A stretch of 5,807 nt of DNA from JAQAZP01 sp032127265 (GCA_032127265.1 JAQAZP010000176.1:1-5807), one strand, 5' to 3'. Shown: positions 1 to 5,506, counted from the first letter of the stretch. Made by a program: numbers and translations. The notes: a model not told the origin generated them from the letters alone.

Positions 1-616
1 GGCCGGCCAGCCCGAGCCGGGTGGAAACCTCCCCCTCGTGCATCGACCACTTGGGGACCAGGGTCGGGTCCTCGGCGTGATTGACCACCGGCATGCCCAG
101 CATGGTGGCGTATTCCAGGGCCCGGCGCATCAGGTGGCTCGAGACCACCGGAAAGCCGTCGTCTGAGACGGCCACGATGCCCGCCTCCTGCATCTCGCCC
201 ATCTCGGCCAGTTCCTCACCCTTGAGGCCCTTGCTCACCGCACCCACCGGGAAGATATTGACCACCGCTTCGCTCAGCGCGGTGGAGACCACGAACTCAA
301 CCACCGCCTGATTGTCGATGGGCGGGTTGGTGTTGGGCATACAGGCGATGGAGGTGAAGCCGCCGGCCGCCGCGGCCAAAGAACCGCTGCGGATGGTTTC
401 CTTGTATTCGTAACCCGGCTGACGAAGGTGGGTGTGGATATCGATGAAGCCCGGGCAGACCACCTTGCCTGCCGCGTCGATCACCGTGGCCCCGGGGGTT
501 TCGCCCAGCTCGGCGCCCACGGCCGACACCTTGCCCCCCTGCACCAGCACGTCGAAACGGCCGTCTACACCGTTGGCGGGATCGATTACCCGGCCGTTGT
601 TAATTCTCAACTTCAT
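1..616 (-). CDS. pyrC: Dihydroorotase, class I (PyrC), 3' part outside window
   Basis: This gene encodes the zinc amidohydrolase that cyclises N-carbamoyl-L-aspartate to dihydroorotate in the cytoplasm, the third step of UMP synthesis. The 205 visible residues start MKLRINNGRVIDPANG and follow the class I (Aquifex/Bacillus-like) pattern. They include the metal-binding His-Thr-His at 61-63 followed by LRQPG, the segment EYKETIRSGSLAAAAGGFTS, CMPNTNPP at 92-99, SDDGFP at 151-156 with the bridging Asp153, and NHAED at 179-183 with His180. From memory these positions coincide with the Aquifex enzyme numbering (H61, H63, D153, H180). Class I enzymes have about 420-430 residues, so roughly half is seen; the later His and the catalytic Asp lie beyond the left edge. 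The ATG at 616 lies inside the end of pyrB, giving a 17-base overlap that suggests translational coupling. No damage is visible. Identification is very secure. Confidence 0.96.
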   Translation of the reverse strand, partial: MKLRINNGRVIDPANGVDGRFDVLVQGGKVSAVGAELGETPGATVIDAAGKVVCPGFIDIHTHLRQPGYEYKETIRSGSLAAAAGGFTSIACMPNTNPPIDNQAVVEFVVSTALSEAVVNIFPVGAVSKGLKGEELAEMGEMQEAGIVAVSDDGFPVVSSHLMRRALEYATMLGMPVVNHAEDPTLVPKWSMHEGEVSTRLGLAG

Positions 617-1544
617 CTTCTTCCTCTCCCCCTCCGATCAGCAGATAGAGCACGGCCATCCGCACCGCCACTCCGTTGGTCACTTGCTGGAGAATAACCG
701 AGTAGGGGCCGTCAGCCACCTCGGAAGCAATCTCCACCCCGCGGTTCATCGGTCCGGGATGCATGATGATCACGTCGTCCCGGGCCAGCCCCACCCGCTC
801 CGGGGTCAGGGCGAAGAGGCGGAAATACTCCTTGGCCGATGGGAAGAGCGAGAGCTTCATCCGCTCCAACTGCACCCGGAGCATCATCACCACATCGGCC
901 CCATCCAGCGCCTGCTCGATGGCGGTCGTGGTCTCCACCCCCAAGACAGCGGCGTGGGGCGGCAGCAGGGTGGACGGACCGCAGAGAATCACGCTGGCCC
1001 CCAGCTTGTTCAGCAGAAAGATGTTTGAGCGGACCACCCGGCTGTGGGCGATGTCGCCGATGATCGCCACCCGCAGACCGTCGATCTTTTTCTTGTGTTC
1101 GCGAATGGTGAAGGCGTCCAGCAGTGCCTGGGTCGGGTGCTCGTGGGCCCCGTCCCCGGCGTTGATCACCGAAGCCCCGGTAACGCGGGTAATCATCCCG
1201 GCCGCTCCGGCGCAGGCGTGGCGGATGACGAACACGTCGGGATTCATCGCCTCGAGGTTGCGCACGGTGTCCAGCAGGGTCTCACCCTTGAGTACGGCGC
1301 TGCTGGAGGCGGAGAAGTTGAGGGAGTCGGCACTGAGCCGTTTTTCGGCGATCTCGAAAGAACTGCGGGTGCGGGTGGACGGTTCGAAGAAGAGATTCAC
1401 CACCGTCTTGCCCCGCAAAGTGGGCACTTTCTTGATTGACCTCGTGGAGATCTCCTTGAAGGACTCGGCCGTGTCGAGGATCATCTCGATCTGTTCGCGG
1501 TCGATGGGCTCAATGCCCAGGAGGTGCTTGATTTTCAACGGCAT
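600..1544 (-). CDS. pyrB: Aspartate carbamoyltransferase catalytic subunit (PyrB)
   Basis: PyrB condenses carbamoyl phosphate with L-aspartate to N-carbamoyl-aspartate, the committed cytoplasmic step of pyrimidine synthesis, normally as a catalytic trimer. The 314 residues are full length for the family (about 300-315). Visible motifs are FFEPSTRTRSSFE at 52-64, whose STRTR loop (56-60) binds carbamoyl phosphate; Lys86 in the SSAVLKGET loop; Arg108-His109; HPTQALLD at 136-143; GDIAHSRVVRSN at 163-174; MLRVQ at 221-225; and HPGPMNRG at 262-269, which binds aspartate and phosphate. The ATG at 1544 has AGGGAG 6 bases upstream. The gene lies 106 bases downstream of pyrR and overlaps pyrC by 17 bases. 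No pyrI regulatory subunit is adjacent, which fits control through PyrR. The acidic tail GGGEEEDEVEN after the last helix is not part of the conserved core and holds the pyrC ribosome site. Confidence 0.98.
   Translation of the reverse strand: MPLKIKHLLGIEPIDREQIEMILDTAESFKEISTRSIKKVPTLRGKTVVNLFFEPSTRTRSSFEIAEKRLSADSLNFSASSSAVLKGETLLDTVRNLEAMNPDVFVIRHACAGAAGMITRVTGASVINAGDGAHEHPTQALLDAFTIREHKKKIDGLRVAIIGDIAHSRVVRSNIFLLNKLGASVILCGPSTLLPPHAAVLGVETTTAIEQALDGADVVMMLRVQLERMKLSLFPSAKEYFRLFALTPERVGLARDDVIIMHPGPMNRGVEIASEVADGPYSVILQQVTNGVAVRMAVLYLLIGGGEEEDEVEN
617..635 (-). promoter_or_regulatory. pyrC ribosome binding site inside pyrB tail
   Basis: Read on the minus strand, a purine-only tract ends right before the pyrC ATG. 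AGGA sits 5 bases upstream of the start and a GGAGG lies 14 bases upstream. The same bases encode the Gly-Gly-Gly-Glu-Glu-Glu-Asp C-terminal tail of PyrB, so that acidic tail may exist mainly to carry the ribosome site. The purine tract is seen directly; its role is inferred. Confidence 0.65.
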
Positions 1545-1650
1545 TCGGTCTCCCTCGCCTCACCTGTGATGCAGCGGTGGATCGGACCGTGGCCCCTGTC
1601 CCCCGCCTGCCTCCTGTAATCTGCAACACGCTCGGTCTGCCCGGGCAAGC
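1545..1650 (-). other. pyrR-pyrB intergenic spacer
   Basis: These 106 bases separate the pyrR stop from the pyrB start. I see no stem followed by a T run, so no intrinsic terminator, which supports read-through from pyrR into pyrB. A perfect 10-base palindrome, TGCCCGGGCA, lies just after pyrR. An AGGAGG sequence at 1611-1616 (minus strand) has no start codon at usable distance. No PyrR-binding consensus was recognised. Confidence 0.5.
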
Positions 1651-2202
1651 TCACTCCTCGACGATTCGCAGTTGCACCTCTTCTGCACCGTCCACTTCTT
1701 TCAGCATCACCTTCACTGATTCATCGGCGGTGGTGTTCAATTTCAATCCCACATAGTCCTCGCGAATCGGCAGTTCACGCCGCCCGCGGTCCACCAGGAC
1801 GGCCAGCTGGATCGTCCGCGGCCGGCCAAAATCGATCAGCGCGTCGAGGGCGGCCCTGATCGTCCTGCCGGTATACAGCACGTCGTCCACCAGCACCACC
1901 TTCATCGAGGTGATGCGGAACGGGATCTCGGTCTTGCGGACGATCGGCTGCGGGCCCACCGCGGTGAGGTCATCGCGGTAGAGGGTGATGTCGAGAATGC
2001 CCACGGGGATCTCGACACCCTCGCGCCGCTTGATCTTCTCCGCCAGACGCTGGGCCAGGTAGACCCCGCGGGTCCTGATTCCCACCAGCACCAGGTTTTC
2101 GGTTCCCTGGTTGCGCTCCAGAATTTCCAGCGCGATTCGCTCCAGGGCCCGGTCGATTTTCTGTCCGTCCATCAGTTTCGACTTGAGTTCTATCCTGGTC
2201 AT
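1651..2202 (-). CDS. pyrR: PyrR: pyr operon RNA-binding regulator / uracil phosphoribosyltransferase
   Basis: PyrR binds pyr mRNA when UMP/UTP is high and lowers expression of the pyrimidine genes. Many members also convert uracil plus PRPP to UMP. The chosen ATG at 2202 gives 183 residues, the usual length (about 180). The type I phosphoribosyltransferase PRPP loop is VVLVDDVLYTGRT at 102-114. GIRTRGVYLA at 41-50, the hood segment DITLYRDDL at 71-79 and RRELPIREDYVG at 141-152 are typical of PyrR. The frame stays open for 33 codons upstream, to an ATG at 2301. I prefer 2202 because the extension (MTSRFLGPWGRSG...) is unlike the family and because AAAGGAAG precedes 2202 by about 10 bases, whereas the ATGs at 2301 and 2232 have no ribosome site. 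It is first in the pyrR-pyrB-pyrC unit. Identification is secure; whether this copy has enzyme activity is not shown. Confidence 0.96.
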   Translation of the reverse strand: MTRIELKSKLMDGQKIDRALERIALEILERNQGTENLVLVGIRTRGVYLAQRLAEKIKRREGVEIPVGILDITLYRDDLTAVGPQPIVRKTEIPFRITSMKVVLVDDVLYTGRTIRAALDALIDFGRPRTIQLAVLVDRGRRELPIREDYVGLKLNTTADESVKVMLKEVDGAEEVQLRIVEE

Positions 2203-2374
2203 GATCGCGGATCTTCCTTTCTCCAGCCACATGGCCGCCGGCCTGCTTCCGGACACAAGGGAACCCGAACGCCCCCATGGCCCGAGGAAGCGGCTTGTCA
2301 TCGTTGTTTCTGTAATGTAGTACCCGGAACGAACCGGCGCTTGCGACCCGATCCGTCTTGTGCCCGTTCAGGGT
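2203..2374 (-). promoter_or_regulatory. Putative pyrR leader (long 5' untranslated region)
   Basis: About 170 bases separate the predicted transcription start from the pyrR ATG, long enough for an RNA control element. I see no hairpin followed by a T run, so Bacillus-style terminator attenuation is not supported. On the minus strand, GCTTCCT (2291 to 2285) can pair either with GGAAGC (2250 to 2245) or with AGGAAG at the ribosome site (2218 to 2213). That is a possible switch at the level of translation start. A compact inverted repeat GGCCG-G-CGGCC lies at 2233-2243. A clear match to the Bacillus PyrR-binding loop was not found. The pairings are seen; the regulatory role is inferred and weak. 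Confidence 0.3.
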
Positions 2375-2380
2375 GTGTAA

Positions 2381-2409
2381 ATGGTATACGCGGGGCCTTC
2401 GGAAAGCAA
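2381..2409 (-). promoter_or_regulatory. Predicted pyrR-pyrB-pyrC promoter (sigma70-like)
   Basis: On the minus strand, TTGCTT (2409-2404) and TACCAT (2386-2381) are 17 bases apart. They match the -35 and -10 consensus at 3-4 and 4 of 6 positions. An overlapping TATACC gives a poorer 15-base spacing. This would start transcription near 2374. It lies in the divergent gap upstream of pyrR, which favours it, but it was found by eye and is a weak match. Confidence 0.35.
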
Positions 2410-2425
2410 GAAAAAGCCGACGCTG

Positions 2426-2455
2426 TTTACTCGCTGACCAGCGTTCTGCTACCAT
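2426..2455 (+). promoter_or_regulatory. Predicted pyrK-pyrD promoter (sigma70-like)
   Basis: TTTACT (2426-2431) and TACCAT (2450-2455) are 18 bases apart and each match the consensus at 4 of 6 positions. The start would fall near 2462, leaving a leader of under 30 bases before pyrK. The spacer contains the palindrome described separately. The predicted -35 boxes of the two divergent promoters are only about 16 bases apart, so shared control is possible. The promoter was found by eye and not tested. Confidence 0.35.
2432..2443. repeat. Perfect inverted repeat in pyrK promoter spacer
   Basis: CGCTG-AC-CAGCG is a perfect 5-base inverted repeat with a 2-base centre. It sits between the predicted -35 and -10 boxes of the pyrK promoter, where a repressor dimer could bind. 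A further CGCTG copy lies at 2421-2425. The repeat is real; an operator role is inference from position only, and a 10-base palindrome can arise by chance. Confidence 0.3.
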
Positions 2456-2489
2456 GCTTTCCTGACTGACGCAAGGAAAGACCAACGGC

Positions 2490-3368
2490 ATGACCGGCAA
2501 AACGATTATGACCAGCCAGTTCTGGATCGTGAGGGAAAACCGTCTGCTGGGCGGTGATTGCGGACGCCTGCTCGTGGAGACCAGCGCCGAATCCGCCTCG
2601 CCGCCCAGGCCAGGCCAGTTCTACATGGTCCGGCTGGGACACGGCGCCGACCCCCTGCTCCGCAGACCGATCAGCGTTTCCGGGGTGCGGATGGGAATCA
2701 ACAAACCGGGCGGCAGCTCGATGATCCGGATCTCGTTCCTCTACAAGGTTGTGGGCAAGGGAACGGCGATAATGGCCCGGCTGCAGCCGGGTGAACATGT
2801 GGACTGCCTGGGGCCCATCGGCCAGGGGTTCACCGTTCCCGATCCCTCGGCCCCCCCCCGCTATCGCCGGCCAAAACTGGCTGTCATCGTGGCCGGCGGC
2901 ATCGGTGTGGCCCCCTTTCCCATGCTGATCGAGGCCCTGAAGCGCCGGGAGGTGCCGGTGCGGCTCTATTTTGGCGGCCGCCGCTCCGAAGACCTGATCG
3001 AGATGGGCACCTTCATTTCCCGCGGGGTGGAAACGATCACGGCCACGGAAGACGGCAGCCATGGAGAGCAGGGGTTTGTCACCGTCCCGCTGGTGCGGGA
3101 CATCCCTGACCTGCCGGCGGGGAAAACCGTGGTCTATGCCTGCGGTCCGAACCCGATGATGACCGCGGTGGTTGAAATCTGCCGCGAGCACGACTTGCCG
3201 GTGGAGATCTCCCTGGAAACCCGCATGGGCTGCGGCCTGGGGGTCTGTCTCGGGTGCGTGGTCCCGGCGGCGAAACCGGCGCCGGACGGCAGGGCGGTCT
3301 ACAGCCGTGTCTGCACCGAGGGCCCGGTGTTCAATGGAGAGGAGGTGGATCTTGGCCTCTTCCAGTAG
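2490..3368 (+). CDS. pyrK: Dihydroorotate dehydrogenase electron transfer subunit (PyrK)
   Basis: PyrK is the FAD and [2Fe-2S] partner of class 1B PyrD. It passes electrons from dihydroorotate oxidation to NAD+ in a cytoplasmic PyrD2PyrK2 complex. The 292 residues show a ferredoxin-reductase-like FAD domain with PGQFYMV at 41-47, LLRRPISV at 56-63 and YKVVGKGT at 85-92. The NAD domain has VAGGIGVAP at 134-142 and YACGPNPMM at 216-224. The iron-sulfur cysteines are C248, C253 and C256 in CGLGVCLGC, and C275. The segment at 65-79 (GVRMGINKPGGSSMI) looks slightly longer than usual, and a nine-C run encodes the linker at 121-124. The ATG at 2490 is chosen because AAGGAAAG lies about 10 bases upstream; an in-frame ATG at 2508 has no such site. 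pyrD begins 17 bases before this gene ends. Confidence 0.96.
   Translation: MTGKTIMTSQFWIVRENRLLGGDCGRLLVETSAESASPPRPGQFYMVRLGHGADPLLRRPISVSGVRMGINKPGGSSMIRISFLYKVVGKGTAIMARLQPGEHVDCLGPIGQGFTVPDPSAPPRYRRPKLAVIVAGGIGVAPFPMLIEALKRREVPVRLYFGGRRSEDLIEMGTFISRGVETITATEDGSHGEQGFVTVPLVRDIPDLPAGKTVVYACGPNPMMTAVVEICREHDLPVEISLETRMGCGLGVCLGCVVPAAKPAPDGRAVYSRVCTEGPVFNGEEVDLGLFQ
3340..3346 (+). promoter_or_regulatory. pyrD ribosome binding site (sets TTG start)
   Basis: AGGAGGT is the strongest Shine-Dalgarno sequence seen in the window. It lies inside the last codons of pyrK, 5 bases before the TTG at 3352, which is in the pyrD frame. The nearest in-frame ATG (3334) lies upstream of this site, so the site cannot serve it. 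The site therefore decides the start at TTG. Confidence 0.75.
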
Positions 3369-4290
3369 CAACCGCCCGGACCTCGCGGTACAGATCGGCT
3401 CGCTGAGACTGAAGAACCCTGTACTTACGGCCAGCGGCACCTTCGGCTACGGCCTGGAGTTCGCTGAACAACTGGACCTCAACCGTCTGGGGGGTATCTG
3501 CGTCAAAGGGCTTTCACTCAATCCCCGGCCGGGCAACCAGCCTCCGCGGATCATGGAGACCCCCGCCGGGATGCTCAACGCCATCGGCCTGCAGAATGTG
3601 GGTGTCTCCTGCTTCGTCAGCGAGTATCTCCCCCGTCTTCGCGAATACGACACCGCGGTGATCGCCAACATCTTCGGCGAAACGGTGGAGGAGTACGCCG
3701 CCGTGGCCGCCGCCCTGGAAAGGGCCGACGGGGTGGCCGCGGTGGAAATAAACGTTTCCTGCCCCAATGTGTCCAAGGGCGGCATCGCCTTCGGCAATGA
3801 CCCGGTGATGCTGAAGACCGTGGTCCAGGCCGTGAGAAAAGCCACCAGCCTGCCGGTGATCACCAAGATGACCCCCAATGTCACCGACATCGTTCCCCTG
3901 GCCCGTGCCGCGGTGGAGGGCGGGTCCGACGCCCTGTCGCTGATCAACACCCTGCTGGGAATGAGTGTGGACATCGAGACCCGCACCCCCCACCTGCGCA
4001 ACGTTGTGGGCGGTCTCTCCGGCCCGGCGATCAGGCCGGTGGCCCTGAGAATGGTGCACCAGGTCTACCGGGCCGGCCTCGGCGTTCCGCTGATCGGTAT
4101 CGGCGGCATATCCACGGCCGAGGATGCGATCCAGTTCCTGATCTGCGGGGCCGACGCGGTGCAGGTGGGCACGGCCAACTACATCGAACCGGACGCGGCG
4201 CTGAAGGTCTGCGAGGGGATCAGTGAGTTTCTCGTGCGGCAGGGCATCGGATCGGTGGCCGAGCTCACCGGGACGCTGAAACTTCCCTGA
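3352..4290 (+). CDS. pyrD: Dihydroorotate dehydrogenase, class 1B catalytic subunit (PyrD)
   Basis: This FMN enzyme oxidises dihydroorotate to orotate; paired with PyrK it uses NAD+. The predicted 312 residues match the class 1B length of about 300-312. Visible features are NPVLTASGTFGYG at 22-34, the conserved Lys52 in CVKGLS, ETPAGMLNAIGLQN at 69-82, INVSCPNV at 133-140 with Cys137 as the class 1 catalytic base, then KMTPNVTDI, LINTLLGMSVD, GGLSGPAIRPVAL, and the phosphate-binding IGIGGIS and AVQVGTANY near the C terminus. The frame stays open upstream, but that part overlaps pyrK and is unlike the family. TTG at 3352 is chosen for its AGGAGGT; ATG at 3334 is the alternative. The adjacent PyrK and the catalytic Cys rule out the membrane-bound, quinone-linked class 2. 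The rlpA-like gene follows after 40 bases with no terminator in between. Confidence 0.96.
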   Translation: MASSSSNRPDLAVQIGSLRLKNPVLTASGTFGYGLEFAEQLDLNRLGGICVKGLSLNPRPGNQPPRIMETPAGMLNAIGLQNVGVSCFVSEYLPRLREYDTAVIANIFGETVEEYAAVAAALERADGVAAVEINVSCPNVSKGGIAFGNDPVMLKTVVQAVRKATSLPVITKMTPNVTDIVPLARAAVEGGSDALSLINTLLGMSVDIETRTPHLRNVVGGLSGPAIRPVALRMVHQVYRAGLGVPLIGIGGISTAEDAIQFLICGADAVQVGTANYIEPDAALKVCEGISEFLVRQGIGSVAELTGTLKLP

Positions 4291-4330
4291 TTCCCCCATG
4301 GTCCGCAGCAGCGATCCGGGTGGAGCACCG

Positions 4331-4771
4331 ATGAACCTCAGCCGGTCCAGCCCAGCCCGTACGGCCCCTGTGCTGGCCGCCGTGCTTCTTCTGCTGCTCA
4401 CATCCCAGGTGTGGTTCTCGGGGTGTGCGGCCCGCCGGCACTCCTGGCCCGAAGAGGAGGTGGGACTGGCCTCGTGGTACGGGCCGGGTTACCACGGCAA
4501 GCAGGCAGCCGACGGAAGCCGCTACAACCAGCGCAAGCTCACCGCGGCCCACCGGGTGCTCCCTTTCGGCACCATGGTCCGGGTAACCAACCTGGAGAAC
4601 GGCCGCGAAGTGAACGTCAAAATCACCGACCGCGGGCCCTTTGTGGACGGCCGGATCCTCGACCTCTCCAAAAAGGCGGCAAAAAAGCTGAAGATGGTTG
4701 ACCGGGGGGTGGTGCGGGTCAGGGTGGAGGTTCTGAAGTGGGGGGACGGAGAATGGGGGGAAGGAAACTGA
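4331..4771 (+). CDS. rlpA: RlpA-like septal ring lipoprotein (double-psi beta-barrel)
   Basis: RlpA proteins are outer-membrane lipoproteins that bind, and in some species cleave, denuded septal peptidoglycan. The 146 residues begin with a lipoprotein signal: Arg5 and Arg10, a hydrophobic stretch at 14-29 and the lipobox FSGC with Cys32. The rest is one double-psi beta-barrel: GLASWYGPGYHGK at 45-57, LTAAHRVLPFGT at 70-81, VRVTNLENGR at 83-92 and ITDRGPFVDGRILDLS at 98-113. There is no SPOR domain, so it is a short, core-only form. Position 63 is Ser (ADGSRYN) where catalytic members have Glu (ASGE-x-Y); His74 and Asp100 are kept. The ATG at 4331 has GGTGGAG 5 bases upstream. The in-frame ATG at 4298 has no ribosome site and would add 11 residues. 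The gene ends TGA directly against the transporter ATG. The family call is secure; lytic activity is doubtful. Confidence 0.9.
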   Translation: MNLSRSSPARTAPVLAAVLLLLLTSQVWFSGCAARRHSWPEEEVGLASWYGPGYHGKQAADGSRYNQRKLTAAHRVLPFGTMVRVTNLENGREVNVKITDRGPFVDGRILDLSKKAAKKLKMVDRGVVRVRVEVLKWGDGEWGEGN

Positions 4772-5506
4772 ATGGCTGAGAGCGGCGGCAAGCGAATCTC
4801 CCTTCCCAAGGCCGTGGGCCTGCCCCTGGGCCTCCTGCTCTTTGCGCTGTTGATCATGCTGCCCCCTCCGGCGGATATGCCTCCGGCGGCCATGCGCATG
4901 GCCGCGGTGGCCGCGCTGATGGCGGTCTGGTGGATCACCGAGGCCGTCCCCTTTGCCGCGGCCGCGCTGATCCCCCTGGCCGCCTACCCCCTGCTGGACA
5001 TCCTGCCCTCCCGGCAGACCGCTGTCTGCTACGGCGACAAGAACATCTACCTCCTGCTGGGCGGTTTCCTCATCGCCATCGCCATGCAGCGCTGGAACCT
5101 TCACCGCCGCATTGCCCTTGGCGTGCTCAGCCGCCTCGGCGGGACGCCCAGCCGTCTGGTGCTCGGCTTCATGCTGGCCACCGCCTTCCTCTCGATGTGG
5201 ATCTCCAACACCGCCACCACCCTGATGATGCTGCCCATCGCCATGGCCGTGGCCGGCGGGCTCTGCGGTGACAGCGATGGACACCAGGTGAACAACCAGT
5301 TGGGCACCTGCCTGATGCTGGCCATCGCCTACTCGGCCAGCATCGGCGGTCTGGGCACCCTGATCGGCACCCCGCCCAACCTGGTGCTGGCCGGGGCGCT
5401 GAAAACCATCTACCCCGAAGCACCGGAAATCGGCTTTGTCCGCTGGATGGGGGTCGGCCTGCCCCCTGGTGGTAATATTCATCCCCCCTGGTCTGGCTGT
5501 TGCTGA
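4772..5506 (+). CDS. SLC13/DASS sodium:dicarboxylate-type transporter, N-terminal part before frameshift
   Basis: This part encodes the first half of an inner-membrane anion symporter of the DASS family, whose members take up succinate, malate, citrate or sulfate with Na+. Hydrophobic segments lie at about 15-30, 42-75, 91-106, 128-163 and 181-210. Signatures are WWITEAVPF at 53-61, NIYLLLGGFLIAIAMQRWNLHRR at 91-113, the Na+/carboxylate motif SNTATT at 145-150, and IGGLGTLIGTPPN at 191-203. The residues resemble carboxylate rather than sulfate carriers, but the substrate cannot be assigned. ATG follows the rlpA TGA with no gap, and AAGGA lies 6 bases upstream, so the two are probably co-translated. 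Up to Leu230-Pro231 the sequence fits the family. It then reads PGGNIHPPWSGCC and stops at 5504-5506 because of the C-run lesion. Family members have about 450-500 residues. Confidence 0.85.
   Translation: MAESGGKRISLPKAVGLPLGLLLFALLIMLPPPADMPPAAMRMAAVAALMAVWWITEAVPFAAAALIPLAAYPLLDILPSRQTAVCYGDKNIYLLLGGFLIAIAMQRWNLHRRIALGVLSRLGGTPSRLVLGFMLATAFLSMWISNTATTLMMLPIAMAVAGGLCGDSDGHQVNNQLGTCLMLAIAYSASIGGLGTLIGTPPNLVLAGALKTIYPEAPEIGFVRWMGVGLPPGGNIHPPWSGCC
4865..4894 (+). repeat. 15-base in-frame tandem duplication in the transporter gene
   Basis: Two adjacent 15-base units starting CCTCCGGCGG match at 13 of 15 positions and encode PPADM then PPAAM (residues 32-41). They lie in the loop after the first hydrophobic segment. 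The frame is unaffected. It could be a small replication duplication or simply proline/alanine-rich coding sequence in a GC-rich genome. Confidence 0.5.
5462..5488 (+). other. Two apparent +1 frameshifts in C runs within the transporter gene
   Basis: The run of five C at 5462-5466 and the run of six C at 5483-5488 each appear to carry one extra C. Removing one base from each gives an unbroken protein reading GLPLVVIFIPLVWLLLT across the site, a normal hydrophobic helix. As written, the frame ends at the TGA at 5504. A single-event repair at the second run would give GLPPGGNIHPPLVW, which is not membrane-like, so two events are favoured. It may be a homopolymer error in the sequence or real gene decay; the window cannot tell which. 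Confidence 0.75.

Noticed and set aside
763..1569. Plus-strand open frame of 268 codons opposite pyrB
   Set aside because: It is the mirror of pyrB, full of Ser and Arg, and matches no family known to me.
1611..1616. Strong Shine-Dalgarno-like AGGAGG in the pyrR-pyrB gap, suggesting a small gene
   Set aside because: No ATG, GTG or TTG follows at a usable distance on the minus strand, and no open frame fits.
2239..2262. Possible PyrR-binding loop on the minus strand (TGTCCGGAAGCAGGCC)
   Set aside because: It resembles the Bacillus consensus only in the GTCCNG part. The following GAGG is replaced and the spacing is off by about two bases.
2203..2301. 33-codon N-terminal extension of PyrR
   Set aside because: It has no ribosome site at the upstream ATGs, an atypical sequence for PyrR, and overlaps the probable leader RNA.
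2427..3440. Long minus-strand open frame (337 codons) across pyrK
   Set aside because: It is antisense to a clear pyrK, is rich in His, Arg and Gly with no family resemblance, and arises from the high GC content of the opposite strand.
4291..4330. Terminator between pyrD and rlpA
   Set aside because: No stem-loop with a T run is visible in the 40 bases, so read-through is more likely.
3514..4401. Minus-strand open frame of 295 codons across pyrD
   Set aside because: It is antisense to conserved pyrD motifs, with no ribosome site or recognisable domain.
4265..5482. Minus-strand open frame of 405 codons across rlpA and the transporter
   Set aside because: The composition (Gly-His-Gln-Asp repeats) is typical of antisense to a hydrophobic GC-rich gene. 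The plus strand encodes recognisable RlpA and SLC13 proteins.
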